Shown piece after piece: positions 1-7,818 of a stretch of DNA of 64,000 nucleotides. The notes under the pieces were generated by a model that saw nothing but the letters and a program-made list of their open reading frames with translations, had not been told where the DNA came from and ran no database searches. Origin of the DNA: an uncultured Pelagibacteraceae bacterium. Its GTDB lineage: Bacteria; Pseudomonadota; Alphaproteobacteria; Pelagibacterales; Pelagibacteraceae. Each line of letters begins with the position of its first letter. Within the stretch, counting starts at the first letter, position 1. Position numbers and translations under genes: made by a program. Location: assembly GCA_902611815.1 (NCBI GenBank), contig CACMAZ010000005.1, positions 1 to 64,000 on the forward strand, read 5' to 3'.

Positions 1-429
1 AATACCATGACTTCTACCCATACAAGGTGTGAATTTATATTTTTTAGATTGTTTTTTTAAAACTTTTAAAATTTGATCTATGTCTTTAAGAATTATTTTA
101 CCAGACTGAATTAATTGTATATTAAAACTAGTATCTAAAACATCAGACGAAGTCATACCTTGATGAAGATATCTTGCTTTTATTCCCGCTTTTTCAGTGA
201 CAGAAGTTAAAAAAGCAATTACATCGTGTCTAACCTGACTTTCAATCTGATGAATTCTTTTTACATTAATTTTTGCTTTTTTTCTTACAATTGATGATAC
301 ACCCCTTGGTATTTGACCAAGCTTTTCCATTGCTTGTGCCGCAGCTATTTCTACATCAAGCCAAATTTTATACTTATTCTCTTCAGACCAAATACTTGTG
401 AGTTCTTTTCTGGAATATCTAGATATCAT
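1..429 (-). CDS. purB: Adenylosuccinate lyase, N-terminal part (cut by window edge)
   Basis: Partial gene, not in the ORF track because it runs off the left edge. The reverse-strand frame begins with ATG at 429 and reads MISRYSRKELTSIWSEENKY, the typical N-terminus of adenylosuccinate lyase. It continues through VRHDVIAF and HQGMTSSDVLDTS, which carry the conserved His and Ser-Ser-Asp substrate-site residues, and reaches GRSHGI at the edge. The family (fumarase/aspartase superfamily) releases fumarate in two steps of purine synthesis, making AICAR and AMP. The signature loop near the C-terminus lies outside the window. The start overlaps the map stop codon by one base (TAATG), so the two are probably cotranscribed. 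Assignment rests on motifs I recognise. Confidence 0.93.
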   Translation of the reverse strand, partial: MISRYSRKELTSIWSEENKYKIWLDVEIAAAQAMEKLGQIPRGVSSIVRKKAKINVKRIHQIESQVRHDVIAFLTSVTEKAGIKARYLHQGMTSSDVLDTSFNIQLIQSGKIILKDIDQILKVLKKQSKKYKFTPCMGRSHGI

Positions 430-1199
430 TAATTATAAGGAGGCCTCTTTAAGTTTTTAACAGATTCTGTAAAAATTTCATATCCATTATCAGTTATACC
501 AACTGTATGTTCGAATTGCGCAGATAAACCTTTGTCTTTAGTCACGGCCGTCCATCCATCATTTAAAATTTTAACCTCATATTTACCAGCATTAATCATT
601 GGCTCTATAGTAAATGTCATTCCAGGTTGTAATTCAGGTCCTGTATCCTTTTTTCCATAATGTAATACATTTGGACTTTGGTGAAACACATCACCTATAC
701 CATGTCCACAAAAATCTCTTACAACACTAAAACCTGCTTTTTCCACATGAGTTTGTATTTCATGACCAATATCACCTAATTTTTTCCCAGGTTTTAAAAT
801 TTCAATTGATTTCATTAAAGATTCATAAGTAACATTAATTAAATTCATTGATTTGACCGAGGGTTTTCCCACTGTAAACATTCGACTTGTATCACCGTAA
901 TGATTGTGAAGTATTGCAGTCACATCGATATTTAATATATCTCCATCTTCCAAAACTCTCTCACCAGGTATTCCATGACAAACAACATGATTTAATGATG
1001 TACATATAGATTTATTAAAACCACGATAATAAAGTGGGGCAGAGTGGCCACCGTTATCTTTGATAAATTCATAACACAACTCATCTATTTTATTAGTGCT
1101 TAAACCAGGTTTAATATAATCTGTAATCATGTCTAGAGTACTAGATGCAAGTGACCCAGCTTTTCTCATTTTTTCAAATTTCTCAGAATAATTATTCAT
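429..1199 (-). CDS. map: Methionine aminopeptidase, type I
   Basis: Removes the initiator methionine from nascent proteins in the cytoplasm. The ORF track starts at a TTG at 1202; I prefer the ATG three bases in (1199), giving 256 residues, the usual size of type I enzymes. The five metal ligands are visible in order: Asp92 (NIDVT), Asp103 (GDTSRMF), His166 (GHGIG), Glu199 (TIEPM) and Glu230 (QFEHT). There is no N-terminal zinc-finger extension. The gene overlaps the end of sfsA by 8 bases and its stop overlaps the purB start, so sfsA-map-purB looks like one minus-strand operon. Confidence 0.96.
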   Translation of the reverse strand: MNNYSEKFEKMRKAGSLASSTLDMITDYIKPGLSTNKIDELCYEFIKDNGGHSAPLYYRGFNKSICTSLNHVVCHGIPGERVLEDGDILNIDVTAILHNHYGDTSRMFTVGKPSVKSMNLINVTYESLMKSIEILKPGKKLGDIGHEIQTHVEKAGFSVVRDFCGHGIGDVFHQSPNVLHYGKKDTGPELQPGMTFTIEPMINAGKYEVKILNDGWTAVTKDKGLSAQFEHTVGITDNGYEIFTESVKNLKRPPYN

Positions 1200-1878
1200 C
1201 AATAATATTTATTTTTTTTTCAATTTTAATTTCTTTGTTACTCAATAAACATCTATAGGCTAAAAACTTCACGCCACTCTTTTTAGCTATTAAATAATTT
1301 TTGTAATAATTTAAATCTATATCTTTAGCTATTTTAAAGTTATTAATACCTTGTATTTGAGTTAAAAAAAAGACAAATGGTTTATACCCTTGTTTTAAAG
1401 CTTCAATTAACTTTTTTAGATGCTTGGTGCCTCTTTCAGTAACTGCATCAGGAAATTCAGCTACTTTTTGATCTCTTAAAAGAGTAACATTTTTTACTTC
1501 AATTATATTTTTATCACACAAAAAATCGAACCTAGTATCACTTGAAAACTTAAATTCAGGTTTAATATTTTTGATAGATTTAAACTCTTTGATCAATCCC
1601 TTGTTTAAACCATCGGCAACAATTTTATTTGCTCTGTGAGTGTTTACTCCAACTAATTTTTTATTAGCTTCTATTATTTCTAAAGTAAATTTCAGCTTTC
1701 TTTTTGGATCGTCATTTTTAGATAAAAATACTGTATTATCTTTATCTAAAAGACCTTTCATTGAACCTGTGTTAGGACAATGAGCTGTAACTATTGAATT
1801 ATTTACTTTTATATCTGTAAAAAATCTTTTATATCGCTTGATTAATTTGCCTTTAATTAAAGTATTGGTAAATTTCAT
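1192..1878 (-). CDS. sfsA: SfsA family DNA-binding / sugar fermentation stimulation protein homolog
   Basis: SfsA homologs are widespread; the E. coli protein was described as a DNA-binding regulator of maltose genes, and the fold carries nuclease-like motifs, so the true role is unclear. Visible family motifs are CPNTGSMKGLL near residue 40, SDTRFDFL, the VKNVTL strand and PDAVTERGTKHL. The track ORF starts 50 codons upstream with a hydrophobic stretch that would run over the divergent gene at 1901. The SfsA homology starts at MKFTNTLIKGKL, so I use ATG 1878 (228 residues, close to the family norm). Only 22 bases separate it from the divergent cinA-like gene. Confidence 0.9.
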   Translation of the reverse strand: MKFTNTLIKGKLIKRYKRFFTDIKVNNSIVTAHCPNTGSMKGLLDKDNTVFLSKNDDPKRKLKFTLEIIEANKKLVGVNTHRANKIVADGLNKGLIKEFKSIKNIKPEFKFSSDTRFDFLCDKNIIEVKNVTLLRDQKVAEFPDAVTERGTKHLKKLIEALKQGYKPFVFFLTQIQGINNFKIAKDIDLNYYKNYLIAKKSGVKFLAYRCLLSNKEIKIEKKINIIDE

Positions 1879-1900
1879 TATATTTAATTTATATTTGTAT

Positions 1901-2644
1901 ATGTCAAATAAGAAAGAAATAATTGCTGGAATTATAATTATTGGTAACGAAGTACTATCTGGTAGAACCAAAGATATCAATACAAGTACACTTGCCACAT
2001 GGCTAAATTCTTTAGGGGTAAAAGTCAAAGAAGTAAAAATTATACCTGATGATGAACAAACAATTATAAATACTGTTAATCAATACCGTAAATCTTATGA
2101 TTATGTATTTACTACAGGCGGAATTGGACCAACACATGATGATATAACAGCAGAGTCAATTTCAAAAGCTTTTAATATAGAGTACGGTTTTCACAAAGAG
2201 GCATATTCAATTTTAGAAAGTTATTATAAACCAGGTGAGTTTAATGATGGTCGTCAGAAAATGGCAAAAATGCCTGTAACTGCCAATTTAATATATAACC
2301 CCTCAAGTGGATCACCAGGTTTTTATTTAGAAAACGTTTTTTGTTTACCTGGAGTACCATCAATAATGCAGTCAATGCTTGGAAGTTTAACAAATAAAAT
2401 TGCAGGTGGCGAACCTATATTAAGCGAAACAATAAACTTACGGACTGTTGAAAGCGAAATAGCAAAATCATTAACTGATGTACAAAATAAAAATACTGAT
2501 GTCGAAATTGGTAGCTATCCCTTTTTTAAAGCAGGTAAGCTTGGAGTAGCAATAGTTCTTAGATCAACAGATAAAAACAAAATTGAATTTTGTAAATCAG
2601 AAATAATTAAATTTGTTAAAGACAAAGAAATTCAAATAGTTTAA
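1901..2644 (+). CDS. CinA N-terminal domain / MoaB-like molybdopterin-binding family protein
   Basis: A stand-alone MoCF-biosynthesis (MoaB/MogA/CinA-N) domain of 247 residues. Recognisable motifs are IIIIGNEVLSGRTKDINT at the N-terminus and FTTGGIGPTHDDITAESI in the middle, which form the nucleotide or molybdopterin-like binding site. The C-terminal nicotinamide-nucleotide amidase domain of full-length CinA is absent. Proteins of this short type are often labelled competence/damage-inducible protein A, but a role in competence is not supported here. The track start at 1838 adds 21 residues that run into sfsA on the other strand; the ATG at 1901 begins the homology. No clear Shine-Dalgarno sequence is visible. 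Confidence 0.85.
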   Translation: MSNKKEIIAGIIIIGNEVLSGRTKDINTSTLATWLNSLGVKVKEVKIIPDDEQTIINTVNQYRKSYDYVFTTGGIGPTHDDITAESISKAFNIEYGFHKEAYSILESYYKPGEFNDGRQKMAKMPVTANLIYNPSSGSPGFYLENVFCLPGVPSIMQSMLGSLTNKIAGGEPILSETINLRTVESEIAKSLTDVQNKNTDVEIGSYPFFKAGKLGVAIVLRSTDKNKIEFCKSEIIKFVKDKEIQIV

Positions 2645-2650
2645 ATCACA

Positions 2651-3055
2651 ATGTTATATTTTGCTTACGGTAGTAACTTAAATCATTTTCAAATGAAAAA
2701 AAGATGCAAGGACTCTAAATATATAAAGAAATTTGAAATCAAAGATTTTAGACTTACATTCAGAAGTAAATATGGTGTTGCTGATATAGAAAGTAAAAAA
2801 AATTATTCCATACAAGGTGGCCTTTATGAAATATCTAAATCAGATGAAAAAAAACTCGATATTTATGAGGATTTTCCAATTTTATATAAAAAAATATATT
2901 TTGATAATGATAGTCAAAAAATTATGGCATACAGCATGGTTAAAAAGAGTTTATTTATTTACCCAAGCAAAAGGTATCTTGATGTAATTAAACAAGGATA
3001 CAAAGACTGTAAATTAGATATCAAATATTTAGAAAAAGCTCTTAGAAAATTTTAA
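2651..3055 (+). CDS. Gamma-glutamylcyclotransferase-like protein (AIG2/GGCT fold)
   Basis: A 134-residue protein beginning MLYFAYGSNLN, the hallmark YGSNL loop of the gamma-glutamylcyclotransferase fold. A candidate catalytic acid lies in LDIYEDFP around residue 72, which lines up with the conserved Glu of the family. Such enzymes release 5-oxoproline from gamma-glutamyl compounds, but substrates vary from glutathione breakdown products to antibiotics, so I do not name one. The gene sits 6 bases after the CinA-like gene and directly before azlC with no gap. It is therefore probably cotranscribed with an amino acid exporter, which would fit a role in amino acid or peptide turnover (inference). 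Confidence 0.8.
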   Translation: MLYFAYGSNLNHFQMKKRCKDSKYIKKFEIKDFRLTFRSKYGVADIESKKNYSIQGGLYEISKSDEKKLDIYEDFPILYKKIYFDNDSQKIMAYSMVKKSLFIYPSKRYLDVIKQGYKDCKLDIKYLEKALRKF

Positions 3056-3742
3056 ATGCGTTCAAAGTACGAAATTTTTAAAATTGGAATAAAAGATGTT
3101 GCACCACATTTGTTATCAGTTTTTCCTTTTGGAATAATATTTGGTGCAATTGGCATTGAACTGGGTTTTAGTCCATTATTCACTTATGCAACTTCTTTAA
3201 TAATTTTTGGTGGTGCTTCGCAAATAGTTTTTCTACAACTTTTATCTGGTGGCGCATCTTCATTAATTGCAATTACATCTGTTGGGGTAATAAATTCAAG
3301 ACATTTCTTATATGGTGCAGTATTATCTGAATACTTACAAAAATTATCTTTAATTAAAAAACTTTTAATTTCTTATTTTATAGTCGATCAAGGATTTGCT
3401 GTTTCAAATCAGTATTTTAAAAAAAATCCAACTGAGGAATTTAATCATTATCATCTAATTGGTTCAGGAATAATACTTTGGTTTATCTGGCAGGTTTCCA
3501 CAATAATAGGAATTTACTTAGGATCTATTGTACCTGAGGAACTTGGATTAAAATTTGCAATTCCTCTAACGTTCATTGCAATAATAGTAAATGAGTTAAG
3601 AAAATTTGATCATGTTTTAGTTATGCTAGTTTCAGGTTTAGCAGCTACTTTTTTTTATAATGCCCCCTTCAAAACTTACATAATAATTTCACCACTCATT
3701 GGACTTTTTGCAGCGATGATAATTAATAAATTAAAAAAATGA
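3056..3742 (+). CDS. azlC: AzlC family branched-chain amino acid exporter, large subunit
   Basis: Inner-membrane protein of 228 residues with multiple hydrophobic segments and the AzlC signature GGASQIVFLQLL followed by VGVINSRHFLYGA. The family pairs with the small AzlD protein and exports branched-chain and related amino acids (AzlCD in Bacillus, YgaZH in E. coli). The ATG immediately follows the stop codon of the preceding gene. The end overlaps azlD by four bases (ATGA), a standard sign of translational coupling. The actual substrate cannot be read from the sequence. Confidence 0.9.
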   Translation: MRSKYEIFKIGIKDVAPHLLSVFPFGIIFGAIGIELGFSPLFTYATSLIIFGGASQIVFLQLLSGGASSLIAITSVGVINSRHFLYGAVLSEYLQKLSLIKKLLISYFIVDQGFAVSNQYFKKNPTEEFNHYHLIGSGIILWFIWQVSTIIGIYLGSIVPEELGLKFAIPLTFIAIIVNELRKFDHVLVMLVSGLAATFFYNAPFKTYIIISPLIGLFAAMIINKLKK

Positions 3743-4050
3743 CCTGGACTTCAATTTTTATAGCTGGAATTTTAACTTATTTTACAAGAATGAGCATGGT
3801 TACATTGATCAGAAAAGAAATGATAAGTGATAATTTAAGAAAGATTTTAAATTATGTACCATCTGTAGTTTTCCCTTCAATAATATTTCCTGGGGTTTTG
3901 TTAGATGATTTCGGAGCCTTCGTTACTATAAGTGATCCAAAAATATTTGGAGCTTTAACTGCTTTAGTTATTGGGTTTTTTACAAGAAATGTTATTTTAA
4001 CAATTGTGTCAGGGCTATCTTCATATTGGATTGTTATTTTTGTTTTCTAA
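3739..4050 (+). CDS. azlD: AzlD family branched-chain amino acid transport protein, small subunit
   Basis: A 103-residue membrane protein with three to four hydrophobic segments and the motif TYFTRMSMV near the N-terminus, typical of AzlD. It is the partner of AzlC, and its start overlaps the azlC stop. The stop codon at 4048-4050 overlaps the stop codon of the convergent GH13 gene (4047-4049), so no spacer exists between the two transcripts. Confidence 0.9.
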   Translation: MTWTSIFIAGILTYFTRMSMVTLIRKEMISDNLRKILNYVPSVVFPSIIFPGVLLDDFGAFVTISDPKIFGALTALVIGFFTRNVILTIVSGLSSYWIVIFVF

Positions 4051-5780
4051 TTAGATAACCAAACTGTTTCAGAAGGTTTTAAGATTAATCTTTTACTAAT
4101 AATATTAACTTTTTTACTTAAAAGGTTTTTATATTTATCTTGATTGTTAGCTAATAAAACAATTTGTGATTTTGAAGACATATTTGTAATACAAATAATA
4201 GTTTGTTTTTTATCTAAACTCACTCTTTTATAGGCGAGTATTTTTTTACCAAAAGATAAACATCGCATAGATGCGTTTGGATGGAATGCTTTTTGTTTTT
4301 TTCTTATTTTTAATAAATTAGTAATATGATCGTAGTAAATTTTTTGTTTGGATTTTTTATCTTTTAAAAATCTATCTAATTTTACTTTGTTCCATTTATA
4401 TCTATTAAGATCTCTTTTATTATTAGATATAACATATTTATATTCGTCATTAGCCTTGCCAAATATTGAATTAAAGTAAACAGCGGGCACACCCTCAATG
4501 GAAAACATTATTGCATGCGCTGAGACATATCTTTCTAAAGAATATAATCCTTTTTTGTCATAATCAGTATTTTTGAAAGCGTTAAAGAGAGTTATATTGA
4601 CTTCATAAACTTTTTTTTGTGCTTTATTTATTTTTCTATAAGAAAGCTGAGCTCCATTTTTTTTCAATCTTTTAAATAAGTTATCAAGAGTGCCCTTGTT
4701 TAAATAACCTTCAGCAGGTCTCATTCCTATACCATCATGTGAAGCGATAAAATTAAAATAGTTATTTTTTAATTTTGTAGATGGTAATTTTTTTATCCAT
4801 TGATTTAGTTTTGAACTATCTTCAAAAAGAAAAGCATGAATTAAAAGGGGAGGTAAAGTAAAATTATATATCCAGTTAGCTTCATCATTCTTTTTTCCAA
4901 AATAACTTAAGTTTTCTTTTTCGGGTAAATTAGTTTCAGTAATTAAATAAGGAGAATTTTGTAAAGAGTTACATATTATTCTTAGTAATTTAATTACTTC
5001 GTGAGTTTGCTTGAGATTTATACATTTAGTACCACTTTCTTTCCATAAATAGGCTATTGCATCTAATCTAAAAATTGAAACTCCATGACATGCTAAGTTG
5101 ATCATGATTTTAATAAAACGCATTAAAACTTTTGGATTTTTAAAATTTAAATCTATTTGATCAGAACTAAATGTTCTCCATATAAAATCGGGTTTATTAA
5201 ATACATGAATCTTCTTAAGTAATCTATTTTCCCGTGGTCTTACAACTTTAGAAACATCAAATCTTTTGTTAACTTTTATAAAGTAATCCTTGCCTGGTGA
5301 TTTATCTTTTAAAAAATTTTTAAACCATAGTCCCTTCGAGGAGGCATGATTTATAACAATATCAGCCATAATATTATTTTTTTTTGAAAAATTATTTATA
5401 TCTGCCCAAGAACCTAATTTACTATCAATTTTGTAATGATCTTTAACAGCAAATCCACTGTCACTACTTGAGGGATAAAATGGTAAAAAATGTATTGTAT
5501 TAAAATACCTTGATAAATTTTTGTTATAAAAATTCTTAAATGACTTTATTGAATTTATTTTTCCATTTTCATAAACACTATCACCATAACAAATCACAAC
5601 CGAAGTATCTTCGGATATTTTCAATTTTTTAGTTTTAGCTTTTAATATTTTTTTATTAGAAATTTTGATTAATTCAAAAATTTCATCAGAAAATATTTTC
5701 AAGTCCTTATTATTAAAATTTTTACTATAAATATTTTTTAGCTTAGAATTTATTTGACTTTTTACTGTGCTTGATAACAT
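4047..5780 (-). CDS. GH13_18 sugar phosphorylase, probably glucosylglycerate phosphorylase
   Basis: A 577-residue alpha-amylase-superfamily protein of the sucrose phosphorylase subfamily (GH13_18). The catalytic residues are visible: nucleophile Asp240 in FRLDAIAYLW, acid/base Glu282 in LITETNLPEKEN, and the third acid Asp349 in ASHDGIGMRP. The TETN-P-xEN-SYFG run and the following NFTLPPLL resemble the YcjM-like glucosylglycerate phosphorylases more than true sucrose phosphorylases. That activity would split glucosylglycerate with phosphate into glucose 1-phosphate and glycerate. The adjacent GpgS-like synthase and HAD phosphatase support this substrate. The start codon overlaps the stop of the synthase gene (TAATG). 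Alternative: sucrose or another glucoside phosphorylase. Confidence 0.8.
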   Translation of the reverse strand: MLSSTVKSQINSKLKNIYSKNFNNKDLKIFSDEIFELIKISNKKILKAKTKKLKISEDTSVVICYGDSVYENGKINSIKSFKNFYNKNLSRYFNTIHFLPFYPSSSDSGFAVKDHYKIDSKLGSWADINNFSKKNNIMADIVINHASSKGLWFKNFLKDKSPGKDYFIKVNKRFDVSKVVRPRENRLLKKIHVFNKPDFIWRTFSSDQIDLNFKNPKVLMRFIKIMINLACHGVSIFRLDAIAYLWKESGTKCINLKQTHEVIKLLRIICNSLQNSPYLITETNLPEKENLSYFGKKNDEANWIYNFTLPPLLIHAFLFEDSSKLNQWIKKLPSTKLKNNYFNFIASHDGIGMRPAEGYLNKGTLDNLFKRLKKNGAQLSYRKINKAQKKVYEVNITLFNAFKNTDYDKKGLYSLERYVSAHAIMFSIEGVPAVYFNSIFGKANDEYKYVISNNKRDLNRYKWNKVKLDRFLKDKKSKQKIYYDHITNLLKIRKKQKAFHPNASMRCLSFGKKILAYKRVSLDKKQTIICITNMSSKSQIVLLANNQDKYKNLLSKKVNIISKRLILKPSETVWLSN

Positions 5781-7000
5781 TAAATAAATTTTTTATTATC
5801 TTCACTAACAGCTTCATTTAATCTTACAAGAAAATCAGGTATTGCACTTTTCACTCTACTCCAAGTTGGAATAAATGGTGTGTCCATTGGATTAATGTAA
5901 AAAGCTTCTCCTGCTTTCATAATATTTACTGCAAATAATTCAACAGCCTCCTCTTCTTTGTGAGAATCGAATTTTAATCCATTCATTGCAGCATCACTTC
6001 TATAAATATCAATTAAGTCTAATGCTGATCTGTAATAAGTTGCTTTTAAAGATCTGAATGTTTCTCTACTAAATGAGTTTCCTTGAGTGGCTAATTTTTT
6101 TATAAATGTTTTTATAATGTCAATTGACATTTTTGAAAGTCCTTTAGTTTCGTCATCGATAGATAGATCCTGATGTTTATGATCATAAGCATCTGCCAAA
6201 TCAACTTGGCATATATTATTTGGTGAAAAACTTCTTTGCATCTCTGATAATATTCCAACTTCTATACCCCAATCTGATGAAATTCTTAATTCTGGTAATA
6301 CATTACGTCTGAATGAAAATTCACCTGCTAAAGGATATTTAAATGATTTCATAAAATTTAGATAGTCACTTTGACCTATAGTTTTTTCTAATGCTGTTAA
6401 CAAGGGTCCAACCAAAAGTCTTGCTACTCTTCCATTCATTTTATTGTTTGCAATTCTTGGATAATAACCTTTACAAAATTCAAAGTTGAACAATGGGTTT
6501 ACAACTGGATAAAATAATTTAGCCAACATTCTTCTATCGTAAGTTTTTATATCACAATCATGTAAAGCTACTGATCTAGCCGTATCTCTTGCTATACACA
6601 TACCTATGCAATACCAAACATTTCTACCTTTACCCATTTGGTTTGGTGCTAAATTTTTCTTCTTTAACTCACTATCTAATTTTTTAAGCTTAGGTCCATC
6701 GTTCCATAAAATTGTGAAAGGAACATTTATTTTTTTAAAAAATTTCCAAGCTTTTTTAGCTTGGCTTTCTGAGGCTTTATCTAAACCTATAATTACATGG
6801 TTTAAATATTTTGTCTTACTTATTTGATCTACAATATTAGTTAGAGCAGAACCCTCTAGTTCTGAATATAAACATGGAAGAATTAATTCCATTTTTCTTT
6901 CTTTAGAAAAATTTAGTAAATCCTTTTCAATTTCAGTTGTGGATTTTGTTCCAAAATCATGAAGTGTTGAAACGATACCATTTTGAGAAAAATCACCCAT
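5780..7000 (-). CDS. gpgS: Glucosyl-3-phosphoglycerate synthase-like glycosyltransferase (GT81 type)
   Basis: A 406-residue GT-A glycosyltransferase. GpgS/MpgS enzymes transfer glucose from an NDP-glucose to 3-phosphoglycerate, the first step of glucosylglycerate synthesis. Visible elements are LPCLYSELEG near residue 45, GKGRNVW at about 123-129, the metal/sugar-nucleotide motif ALHDCDIKTYDRR with Asp148 and Asp150, and SDWGIEVGILSEM further on. The protein is cytosolic, with no signal peptide. It lies 17 bases after the phosphatase gene and overlaps the phosphorylase start by one base, so synthesis and breakdown genes share a transcript. Substrate identity is inferred from family and context. 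Confidence 0.82.
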   Translation of the reverse strand: MGDFSQNGIVSTLHDFGTKSTTEIEKDLLNFSKERKMELILPCLYSELEGSALTNIVDQISKTKYLNHVIIGLDKASESQAKKAWKFFKKINVPFTILWNDGPKLKKLDSELKKKNLAPNQMGKGRNVWYCIGMCIARDTARSVALHDCDIKTYDRRMLAKLFYPVVNPLFNFEFCKGYYPRIANNKMNGRVARLLVGPLLTALEKTIGQSDYLNFMKSFKYPLAGEFSFRRNVLPELRISSDWGIEVGILSEMQRSFSPNNICQVDLADAYDHKHQDLSIDDETKGLSKMSIDIIKTFIKKLATQGNSFSRETFRSLKATYYRSALDLIDIYRSDAAMNGLKFDSHKEEEAVELFAVNIMKAGEAFYINPMDTPFIPTWSRVKSAIPDFLVRLNEAVSEDNKKFI

Positions 7001-7017
7001 AACTTATTCTAGTAACA

Positions 7018-7818
7018 TTATTTTATTTTATCCAGAGCCAATTTGACTACCTCTTCCCATCCCTCTGGTGCAGGATTTTTTGACACTAGACAATTATCTA
7101 TGTTTATTTTTTCCATTGTAAATTTATCATTAAAGACTAAACAAGGTATATCGCTATTTTTAAGCATATCTAGATCATTGAAATTATCTCCAACTCCAAT
7201 TGTAATTAGTTTCTCTTTGCTTATTTTCTTAAATATTTTTACAACATGTTTCATCGCCTGAGATTTACTTATTTTATCACAAAGATTAATTACTCTTCCT
7301 CCTTCTTGTAAGGAAAGACCAACATTATTTACAGATTTAAAAAGATCAGTTTTTTGAATTTTCGAACCTTCAAATATCAGCGGTATAGTATATTCTCTAT
7401 TTATTGCTAATTTGACCTTATCTTTTGGAACTCCAAAAATTTCTGATTGTTTATCGGTTTTTAATTTTTTAATAAATTTACATTTTGATTTGTATTTACT
7501 AGAAATTTTGTTATCAAATATTTCTATAATTTCATTAATTTCTCTACTTAAACTTATCTTTTCAGGAAAACTTGAATTAATTAAATTTAGATTATAAATA
7601 GCAGCACCATTTTCAACTATAAAAGGTAAATCTTCATCCAATTCTTTATTAAAAATGTCTATTTCTTTTTTTGTTTTACTAGAATTAGGAATTATAAAAA
7701 TTCCTTTAGAAATTAAATCTTTAATATATTTTGAAATTTTATCGAACTTAAAAGTATCTCTATCTAGTAAACTTCCATCTAAATCTGTAAATATTAAAAC
7801 TTTATGGTTGGCATTCAT
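7018..7818 (-). CDS. HAD-IIB phosphatase, mannosyl/glucosyl-3-phosphoglycerate phosphatase family
   Basis: A 266-residue HAD hydrolase. The nucleophile motif FTDLDGSLLD carries Asp12 and Asp14. PFIVENGAAIY, REYTIPLIFEG and LQEGGRVINL are typical of mannosyl-3-phosphoglycerate phosphatases, and GVGDNFNDLDML carries the Mg-binding Asp211 and Asp215. It would dephosphorylate glucosyl-3-phosphoglycerate to glucosylglycerate, completing the pathway begun by the neighbouring GpgS-like enzyme. Its start codon overlaps the ATP-grasp stop codon by one base. Mannosyl versus glucosyl specificity cannot be told from the sequence alone; the linked GpgS and GH13_18 genes favour glucosyl. Confidence 0.82.
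   Translation of the reverse strand: MNANHKVLIFTDLDGSLLDRDTFKFDKISKYIKDLISKGIFIIPNSSKTKKEIDIFNKELDEDLPFIVENGAAIYNLNLINSSFPEKISLSREINEIIEIFDNKISSKYKSKCKFIKKLKTDKQSEIFGVPKDKVKLAINREYTIPLIFEGSKIQKTDLFKSVNNVGLSLQEGGRVINLCDKISKSQAMKHVVKIFKKISKEKLITIGVGDNFNDLDMLKNSDIPCLVFNDKFTMEKINIDNCLVSKNPAPEGWEEVVKLALDKIK

Noticed and set aside
1879-2028. 50-residue hydrophobic N-terminal extension of SfsA
   Set aside because: It is antisense to the CinA-like gene and not part of the SfsA family; ATG 1878 begins the homology.
4047-5780. Calling the GH13 protein a sucrose phosphorylase
   Set aside because: The TETN-P-EN-SYFG and NFTLPPLL pattern and the gpgS-like neighbour fit glucosylglycerate phosphorylase better, though the activity is not proven.
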